Shown here one piece after another: positions 58,067-64,000 of a DNA stretch of 64,000 bases. The DNA comes from an uncultured Muribaculaceae bacterium (GTDB taxonomy: Bacteria > Bacteroidota > Bacteroidia > Bacteroidales > Muribaculaceae), in assembly GCA_910578035.1 (NCBI GenBank), contig CAJTOB010000001.1, positions 27,625-91,624 of the forward strand. Reading direction: 5' to 3'. Numbering within the stretch: position 1 is the stretch's first letter; every line of letters begins with the position of its first letter. Under the pieces are notes generated by a model, which worked only from the letters and a program-made list of their open reading frames with translations, ran no database searches and was not told the DNA's origin. The position numbers and the translations under genes are program-made.

Positions 58067-58074
58067 CAAAGATA
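58067..58074 (-). promoter_or_regulatory. -7 element of the EamA gene
   Basis: The minus strand reads TATCTTTG, matching TAnnTTTG; no TTG is seen at the -33 distance. The leader of about 45 bases includes the direct repeat. No clear promoter for the divergent efflux operon was found in 58075-58215. Confidence 0.5.
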
Positions 58075-58215
58075 CGAATTTTTTTGCGTTTGTGTTTTTT
58101 GACATGTATAGGGCGGTAGGTGATTTTTTTTGAGGTTAAAAATGGTTAAAGCGATGTCTGCGGGCATTGCTTTTTTTCTCTTATTTTTTGTTATAGAGTT
58201 AAACGTTTCAGAAAA

Positions 58216-59649
58216 ATGAGAGAAAAATCATCACTAAATCTGCTGAGATGGCTGGCTGTGCTCGGTTTCATACTCTGGGCGGCATGTCCACGCGCCAAAG
58301 GAGCCGAGCGCAACTATCTTGAGCATTCGTTACCCTCGAGCTGGGATACGGCCGAGGCCGGCTTTTATGATGCTGATGCTGCCAATGCCGAGTGGTGGCG
58401 CGGTTTCGGCGACCCCTTGCTTGACAGTCTCATAGCTATAGGCCGGAGTAATAACTATGATGTCGCCATGGCAGCGCGGCGTATAGAAATTGCGCGGGCT
58501 CAGGCCGGAGCGGCGCGAAGTGCCTATTATCCGTCGTTCAGCCTCGATGCCGGTTGGAGCCGCGAGCGAGTGTCGGGTCTGACGTCGGCCGAGAAAGGGC
58601 CGGCTACGACTCTGTCGTCGTTCAGCGGCACGGTGAACATGCGGTGGGAAATAGATGTGTTCGGCAAGATTACGGCACAGGTGCGCGAAGCCCGGGCGCA
58701 GGTAAAGGTTTCGGCGGCAGAATTTGCCGGAGTCGGTCTAAGTGTCGATGCTGAGATAGCGTCCACATATATAGGACTGCTTGTGGCGCGCGAGCAGTTT
58801 GCCGTAGCACGCGAACATTCCGAAAGCCAGCTCAGGATTCTGAATATTACCAAGACACGTCATGAGACGGGGCTTGCGTCGAAACTCGACGTGGCTCAGG
58901 CTTCAACCCTCTATTATTCTACAATCGCACAAATACCTCTGCTGGAGGCGTCGATAGATGCTTCGGTCAATTCGCTTGCGGTGCTGCTTGGTGTGACCCG
59001 CGAAGACTTGCCCGCAGGGGTTCTTACGGCGACACGAATACCTTCGGATATACCGGGGGTAGGGCTCGGTGTTCCGGGCGATTTGCTGCAACGCCGCCCG
59101 GATATTGTGCAGGCCGAGAAGAGCATCGAGGCAGCTGCGGCCGCTCTGGGTATTGCCCGCAAGGAGTATCTTCCGTCGCTGTCGGTATCGGCGTCGGCCG
59201 GCACACAGGCACACAATATCGGCGACTTGTTTTCGCGTGCCGGGCTTACCTATTCTATAGCGCCGACTATTTCCTGGACTATCTTCGACGGCCTTTCTCG
59301 CCGCTACAATGCGGCCGAGGCGCGCGAGCAGATGGAGATTGCAGTAGATAATTATAATCTCGCCATTCTTACAGCCGTGGAAGAGGTGCGCGATGCGGCC
59401 CGGAAATATACATGCACGCAGGAATATATATCTACTCTTGAGGAGGTTGTGGCAAGTTCTGCCGAGGAGGTGAAACTGTCGGTAGACCTCTATAAGGAAG
59501 GCCTCACGGCGTTTTCCAATGTTGTTGATGCGATGTTGAATTATCTGAGCTATCAGAACACCCTCGTGTCGGCCCGCGGACAAGCAATCGATTCACTTAT
59601 CAATCTTTATAAAGCCCTGGGTGGCGGCTGGACGGCCGGTGCCATGTAA
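58216..59649 (+). CDS. RND efflux outer-membrane factor (TolC/NodT family lipoprotein)
   Basis: A 477-residue outer-membrane channel protein with a probable lipoprotein signal (lipobox WAAC, C24). Two internal repeats of the TolC fold are visible: WRGFGDPLLDSLIAIGRSNN with ARAQAGAARSAYYPSFSLDA, and RRPDIVQAEKSIEAAAAALG with ARKEYLPSLSVSASAGTQ. The PGDLLQRRPDI block is the NodT-family hallmark. It forms the exit duct through the outer membrane for the pump encoded by the next two genes. It opens the operon; the adaptor gene follows by 6 bases. Confidence 0.94.
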   Translation: MREKSSLNLLRWLAVLGFILWAACPRAKGAERNYLEHSLPSSWDTAEAGFYDADAANAEWWRGFGDPLLDSLIAIGRSNNYDVAMAARRIEIARAQAGAARSAYYPSFSLDAGWSRERVSGLTSAEKGPATTLSSFSGTVNMRWEIDVFGKITAQVREARAQVKVSAAEFAGVGLSVDAEIASTYIGLLVAREQFAVAREHSESQLRILNITKTRHETGLASKLDVAQASTLYYSTIAQIPLLEASIDASVNSLAVLLGVTREDLPAGVLTATRIPSDIPGVGLGVPGDLLQRRPDIVQAEKSIEAAAAALGIARKEYLPSLSVSASAGTQAHNIGDLFSRAGLTYSIAPTISWTIFDGLSRRYNAAEAREQMEIAVDNYNLAILTAVEEVRDAARKYTCTQEYISTLEEVVASSAEEVKLSVDLYKEGLTAFSNVVDAMLNYLSYQNTLVSARGQAIDSLINLYKALGGGWTAGAM

Positions 59650-59655
59650 ACGATT

Positions 59656-60771
59656 ATGAAACAGAAAGTTTTTTATATTATACTGCTGGCGGCCGTTGTC
59701 GCCGTGCAGTCGTGCCATAAGTCGGAAAGACGGGAGCAGACAGAAGTGCCGGAGATAGATGTGGCTCTTGTGAGGGCGGATTCAGTGGTAATTCACAGCA
59801 CTTATCCCGGAACGCTTGTGGCGACTCAGGAGGTTGACCTTGTTGGTCGTGTTGACGGCTATCTGCTGGCGAAAGACTATAAGCCGGGCGATTTTGTGCA
59901 TGAAGGCGATATTTTGTTCAGGATAGAAGACCGCAATTATCGCGATGCCGTGCAGCAGGCCGAGGCGCAGTTGAGTACGGCTCAGGCAACTTATAACTAT
60001 GCATCGAGCCGCTATGATGCCATGAAGCGCGCTCTTGAGAGCGATGCGGTGAGCAAAATGGAGGTAGAGCAGGCAAAGAGTGCGGTCGAGGAAGCCGCGG
60101 CTGCCATAAAAACGGCCGAAGCAACTCTTCAGACGGCGCGGACACAGCTGTCGTACTGCACGGTACGTGCTCCGTTTGACGGTCATGTGACTCTTGCGTC
60201 GTACGATGTGGGGGCATTTGTGGCCGGTGAGGCTTCTCCTGTGGCTCTGGCTAAGATATACCACGACAATGTGATGTATCTCGATTTTTCGATTGAGGAC
60301 GCCGCGGCTCTTGCCAATATAAAGGCGCGTGTGGCCGACAGCCCGCATCTATACGACAGCATGAAGGTGGTTTTCTCAGAGCCGCTATTGCATGATTATA
60401 CCGCTCGTCTGGATTATATGGCTCCACGAATCAATACTTCGACGGGTACAATGCAGCTCCAGGCTGAAATAGCCAATCCTTATGGCGAATTGCGCAGCGG
60501 CATGTATGCTACCATAGAGCTTCCTTCGGCAGCCGATCCGCATGCCCTACTGGTGAAGGATGCCGCAATCGCTTCCGACCAGCTCGGCGACTATATTTAT
60601 GTTGTAAACGACTCGAACAAGGTTGTCTATACTCCCGTGAAGACCGGCGAGACCGTAGGCGATACTCTTCGCCTCATCACATCGGGCGTACACGAGGGCG
60701 AGAAATATGTTACCAAAGCCCTCCTCAAAGTCCGCGACGGAATGACAGTAAAACCTTTAATTAATAATTGA
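59656..60771 (+). CDS. RND efflux periplasmic adaptor (AcrA/MexA-like lipoprotein)
   Basis: A 371-residue membrane-fusion protein with a lipoprotein signal (lipobox VQSC, C20). Domains in order: lipoyl/barrel-sandwich half (LVGRVDGYLLAKDYKPGDFV, EGDILFRIEDRNY), an alpha-helical hairpin (about 95-155, coiled coil), the second half (CTVRAPFDGHVTLASYDVGAFV), a beta-barrel domain and a membrane-proximal domain (SGVHEGEKYVTKALLKVRDG). It bridges pump and outer-membrane channel. The last residues (LINN) run into AT-rich repeat DNA that fills the 65-base gap to the pump gene. Confidence 0.94.
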   Translation: MKQKVFYIILLAAVVAVQSCHKSERREQTEVPEIDVALVRADSVVIHSTYPGTLVATQEVDLVGRVDGYLLAKDYKPGDFVHEGDILFRIEDRNYRDAVQQAEAQLSTAQATYNYASSRYDAMKRALESDAVSKMEVEQAKSAVEEAAAAIKTAEATLQTARTQLSYCTVRAPFDGHVTLASYDVGAFVAGEASPVALAKIYHDNVMYLDFSIEDAAALANIKARVADSPHLYDSMKVVFSEPLLHDYTARLDYMAPRINTSTGTMQLQAEIANPYGELRSGMYATIELPSAADPHALLVKDAAIASDQLGDYIYVVNDSNKVVYTPVKTGETVGDTLRLITSGVHEGEKYVTKALLKVRDGMTVKPLINN

Positions 60772-60836
60772 GAATTTATAATGAAGAATTACTTCTTAAA
60801 TTCCTAATTATTAATTCCTAATTATTAATTAATAAG
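60772..60836. repeat. AT-rich spacer with tandem 14-base repeat
   Basis: Two consecutive copies of AATTCCTAATTATT (60799-60812 and 60813-60826) are set in TAATTAATAATT-type DNA resembling that at 23037-23150. It separates adaptor and pump genes. Confidence 0.6.
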
Positions 60837-63800
60837 ATGTTTAGTAAATTTTTTATAGACCGTCCGATATTTGCAACGGTCATCGCCGTGCTGATGGTTC
60901 TGGCCGGATTGCTCACGGTGAAGTCGCTGCCGGTAGCGCAATATCCGGATATAACACCGCCGACGGTGTTTGTGAGCGCCTCTTATCCCGGAGCCGATGC
61001 CAAGACAATAGCCGAGACCATCGGTGTTCCTATTGAGCAGCAGGTGAACGGAGTCGACGGCATGATGTATATGAGTTCGTCGAGTTCGGACGGCTCTTAT
61101 ATGCTTGAAATAACGTTCGAGAACGGCACTGACCTAGATATGGCTACAGTCAAGGTGCAGAACCGTGTTTCGCTGGCAGAACCGCAGTTGCCGACAGCTG
61201 TGAAGCAGGAGGGCGTGTCGGTGATGTCGCGTTCGTCGGATATCATTCTTTTTGTGGCGCTGGAAACCGACAAGCCTGAACTCTACGACGGCCTTTATCT
61301 TACGAACTATGCACAGCTCAATGTGGTAGATGCTCTTTCGCGTATCGACGGTGTGGGGCAGGTAGAGGCATTCGGTTCGGGTGAATACAGTATGCGTGTA
61401 TGGCTCGACCCGGAGAAAATGCGGGTACGCGAAATATCGCCGACCGATGTTATGGCGGCTATCACGAGCCAGAATATGGAGGTTTCGGCCGGTTCTGTCG
61501 GCGCGCCGCCCGATGGGTCGGGCCAGCAGTTCGAATTCACCCTTACATCGCCGGGGCGTCTTGAAAGTGCCGAGGAATTCGGCAATATCGTTGTGCGGAC
61601 AGAGCCTGGCGGCTCCATGCTTCGTCTTCGGGATATCGGTACTGTAGAGCTCGGCAGCAGTTCATATTCGATGATTTCCAATGTGTCCGGCAAAAGCGCG
61701 GGTCTTATAGGTGTATATCAGCTACCGGGTGCTAACGCTCTTACAGTTGCCCACAACGTCGAAAGTAAACTCGAAGAGCTGCAGAAGTATTTCCCGGAGG
61801 ATGTCAACTATCGTATAATACTGAATACTACTGATTTCGTAACAGCCTCGATAGACGAGGTTCTTGTTACGTTCATCGAGACCACGCTCATTGTGATGCT
61901 TGTGATTTTGCTCTTTCTGCAGAACTGGCGCGCTGTCGTGATACCGATGCTGACGGTGCCGGTGTCGCTGATTGCCACCTTTGCTGTGATGAAGCTGATG
62001 GGCTTTACGCTCAACACTCTGACGCTGTTCGGACTTGTGCTTGCGATAGCGATTGTGGTTGACGATGCTATAGTGGTGGTAGAGGATTGTACGCGAATAT
62101 TGAACGAAGGAAAGCTTACGGCCAAAGATGCCGCACGGCAGGCTATGGACGAGCTGCAGGGCCCGGTTGTAGGCGAGGTTCTGGTGTTGTTGTCGGTGTT
62201 TGTTCCGACGGCCTTCATTTCCGGCATCACCGGAGAGCTTTACAAGCAGTTTGCCCTTACAATAGCTGTGTCGACGGCTTTTTCAGGTTTCAACGCACTT
62301 ACTTTTACGCCGGCCATGTGCGCCCTCTTCCTGAAGCCCAATACCGGTGAGCCGCGTTTTTTTCTGTACAGATGGTTCAACAAGTGCTTCGGCAAGGTGC
62401 GGAGCGGCTATACGGGTCTTGTGGGGCGTATGCTGCGTCGTCCGGTACTCGCGTTGATAGTATTCATAGTTATCTGCGGCGCCGCCTTCTGGGGCTTTCT
62501 GCGCTGGCCAACGAGTTATGTGCCGGAAGAGGATATGGGCTATTTCATGACCTCCGTGCAGCTGCCGACCGGTGCATCGCTCAATCGCACAGACAGTGTC
62601 ATGCGCTCTATAACGGCTGAAATCAAGGAGCTCCCTCAGGTGAAAGATGTAATATCTGTCGCAGGGCAGTCTTTCCTTGCCGGAGGAGCGTCGAGCAATC
62701 TCGGCTCGATGTTTGTGGTCCTGAAACCGTGGAAAGAGCGCAAGGGAAAAGACAATACGGTGGAAGCTGTGATGGCTAAGGCCGAGGAAATCGGTTCGCG
62801 TTGCCAGGAGGCAATCGTGTTCTCGGTCAATCCGCCGTCCATACCCGGTCTTGGCATGTCGAGCGGCCTTCAGATGCAGATACTCGACATAAACAATCTG
62901 GGGCCTAAAGAGCTGGCTCAGGCGGTGGCCGAGATACAGGCCGCGGCGGCAGATTATCCTGAGATAGAGAAGGTGACTACTCTCTATCAGGGAGAAGTAC
63001 CCCAATATGCCGTCAAGATAGACCGCGACCGTGTGAAGATGCACAGTCTGACACTGGAAGATGTCTATTCGGCACTCTCGGCATTCATGGGAACCGACTA
63101 TGTGAACGATTTCGTGAAATTCGGACGCACTTACCAGGTGCTTGTGAGCGGACGTGAAGAAGTGCGCAGCCATGCCCGCGACGTGCTGTCGCTCAGTGTG
63201 CGCAATTCGCTGGGCGATATGGTTCCGTTCGGCGCTTTTGCCAAGGTGGAGCCGGTGATGGGGCAGGCCATGGTAAGCCGATATAATATGTATACGACTG
63301 CGTCGGTGACAGCGTCGGTGGCACCGCATGTGAGTTCGTCGGACGGCATAAAGGCTATGGAGGACATAATGCAGAATCATATCGGCTCCAACTTCTCGTA
63401 TTCATGGACCGGCGAGGCTCTTCAGGAGACGGAGTCGGGCACTACGATTTCGACCACGCTTATCTTTGCAATCATAATAACCATACTTGTGCTGGCGGCG
63501 CAATATGAATCGTGGTCCGACCCTGTTGCAGTTGTCATAACGACTCCGACGGCTATTCTCGGCGCTGTGCTCGGCTGTATGTTCATGCGCCAGAGCATCA
63601 GCATCTACACCCAGATAGGCATAATCCTATTGCTCGGCATGGCGGCCAAGAACGCCATTCTGATTGTGGAGTATGCCATGGATTTCCGCAAGCAGGGGCA
63701 GCCGATACGCCAGGCGGCTCTCGATGCGGGCGATGTGCGCCTGCGGCCTATCCTGATGACAGCGCTTGCATTTGTCTTCGGTGTGATGCCAATGATGTTC

Positions 63801-63980
63801 GCTACGGGTGCGGGAGCTGCGAGCCGTATCTCTCTTGGTTGCGCCGTTGTGGTGGGCATGGCCGTGAATGCGGTGCTGGGCACGCTCTTTGTGCCGAATT
63901 TCTGGGAATTGCTACAGAAATTCCAGGAAAAATACCTTTCAAAAGTTTTCTCAAGCAAGCAGCCCGACAGCCGGAAATAA
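60837..63980 (+). CDS. RND-family multidrug efflux pump (HAE1/AcrB-like)
   Basis: A 1047-residue, 12-helix proton-driven pump of normal length. The start MFSKFFIDRPIFATVIAVLM is the usual HAE1 N-terminus. The proton-relay aspartates D409 and D410 are in AIAIVVDDAIVVVE and the paired lysine in GMAAKNAILIVEYA. Two large periplasmic loops contain the porter-domain blocks VPIEQQVNGVDGMMYMSS and SLGSMFVVLKPW-type sequence. It works with the two preceding proteins to expel drugs, bile salts or other amphiphiles. No regulator gene is within the window. The gene ends 20 bases before the window edge. Confidence 0.95.
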   Translation: MFSKFFIDRPIFATVIAVLMVLAGLLTVKSLPVAQYPDITPPTVFVSASYPGADAKTIAETIGVPIEQQVNGVDGMMYMSSSSSDGSYMLEITFENGTDLDMATVKVQNRVSLAEPQLPTAVKQEGVSVMSRSSDIILFVALETDKPELYDGLYLTNYAQLNVVDALSRIDGVGQVEAFGSGEYSMRVWLDPEKMRVREISPTDVMAAITSQNMEVSAGSVGAPPDGSGQQFEFTLTSPGRLESAEEFGNIVVRTEPGGSMLRLRDIGTVELGSSSYSMISNVSGKSAGLIGVYQLPGANALTVAHNVESKLEELQKYFPEDVNYRIILNTTDFVTASIDEVLVTFIETTLIVMLVILLFLQNWRAVVIPMLTVPVSLIATFAVMKLMGFTLNTLTLFGLVLAIAIVVDDAIVVVEDCTRILNEGKLTAKDAARQAMDELQGPVVGEVLVLLSVFVPTAFISGITGELYKQFALTIAVSTAFSGFNALTFTPAMCALFLKPNTGEPRFFLYRWFNKCFGKVRSGYTGLVGRMLRRPVLALIVFIVICGAAFWGFLRWPTSYVPEEDMGYFMTSVQLPTGASLNRTDSVMRSITAEIKELPQVKDVISVAGQSFLAGGASSNLGSMFVVLKPWKERKGKDNTVEAVMAKAEEIGSRCQEAIVFSVNPPSIPGLGMSSGLQMQILDINNLGPKELAQAVAEIQAAAADYPEIEKVTTLYQGEVPQYAVKIDRDRVKMHSLTLEDVYSALSAFMGTDYVNDFVKFGRTYQVLVSGREEVRSHARDVLSLSVRNSLGDMVPFGAFAKVEPVMGQAMVSRYNMYTTASVTASVAPHVSSSDGIKAMEDIMQNHIGSNFSYSWTGEALQETESGTTISTTLIFAIIITILVLAAQYESWSDPVAVVITTPTAILGAVLGCMFMRQSISIYTQIGIILLLGMAAKNAILIVEYAMDFRKQGQPIRQAALDAGDVRLRPILMTALAFVFGVMPMMFATGAGAASRISLGCAVVVGMAVNAVLGTLFVPNFWELLQKFQEKYLSKVFSSKQPDSRK

Positions 63981-64000
63981 CAGGCGAGGGGAGGCCGACG

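Noticed and set aside
62283..63380. 365-codon open frame on the minus strand
   Set aside because: It is antisense to the RND pump and rich in His and Arg, as expected of a shadow frame.

Overview
The window reads as a chromosomal segment of a moderately GC-rich gut Bacteroidota, most likely order Bacteroidales and perhaps Muribaculaceae-like. The signs are a SusC/SusD pair, a hybrid two-component regulator, many lipoproteins, and repeated use of the Bacteroidota promoter form (TTTG or TTG, about 20 bases, TAnnTTTG). No rRNA, tRNA, CRISPR array or insertion sequence was seen. No stretch over 300 bases lacks a gene; the longest gaps (28231-28497 and 47277-47538) hold promoters and hairpins.

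Region 1 (1-19121), nearly all on the minus strand, is a cell-wall recycling locus. An exported amidase interrupted by a golvesin-type domain comes first. A second transcription unit follows with tight spacing and frequent ATGA overlaps: two-domain glycosyltransferase, GalT-like DUF4922 nucleotidyltransferase, SpoIID/LytB-type lytic enzyme, AmpG-like permease with a large periplasmic insertion, NamZ exo-N-acetylmuramidase, FAD/Fe-S D-lactate dehydrogenase, MurT-MurK-MurQ, an SGNH hydrolase and a UvrD-type helicase carrying an internal DnaQ exonuclease. Together these can cut glycan strands, import MurNAc, phosphorylate it, split it into GlcNAc-6-P and D-lactate, and oxidise the D-lactate.

Region 2 (19242-21087) is a small accessory island. 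It holds a membrane protein plus XRE repressor with two operator-like dyads, and a 353-residue protein in which a TIR domain replaces the GTPase domain of elongation factor Tu (TIR fused to EF-Tu domains II and III). The second gene is AT-rich, has its own near-perfect promoter, and is the strongest candidate for an undescribed, probably defensive, system.

Region 3 (21121-25154) holds ung, a T9SS plug-like DUF5103 protein, a DUF3109 protein and a sodium-dependent SNF-family transporter.

Region 4 (25208-47326) is a carbohydrate utilisation locus: GH43 lipoprotein, secreted esterase, fimbrillin-like lipoprotein, two paralogous Asp-box glycosidase-like proteins, HTCS regulator, SusC, SusD, DUF5107-TPR protein and periplasmic aldose epimerase. 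The HTCS has lost its phosphoacceptor His (Asn838) and its receiver Asp (Glu1105), so it probably signals without phosphotransfer. The glycan target is unknown; GH43 and the Asp-box proteins are compatible with an arabinose-containing polysaccharide.

Region 5 (47490-64000) is core genome: a split LysO exporter, M49 dipeptidyl peptidase, FtsH, RsfS, an FtsX-type permease, a FeoA-FeoB fusion, an EamA transporter and a complete RND efflux operon (outer membrane factor, adaptor, pump).
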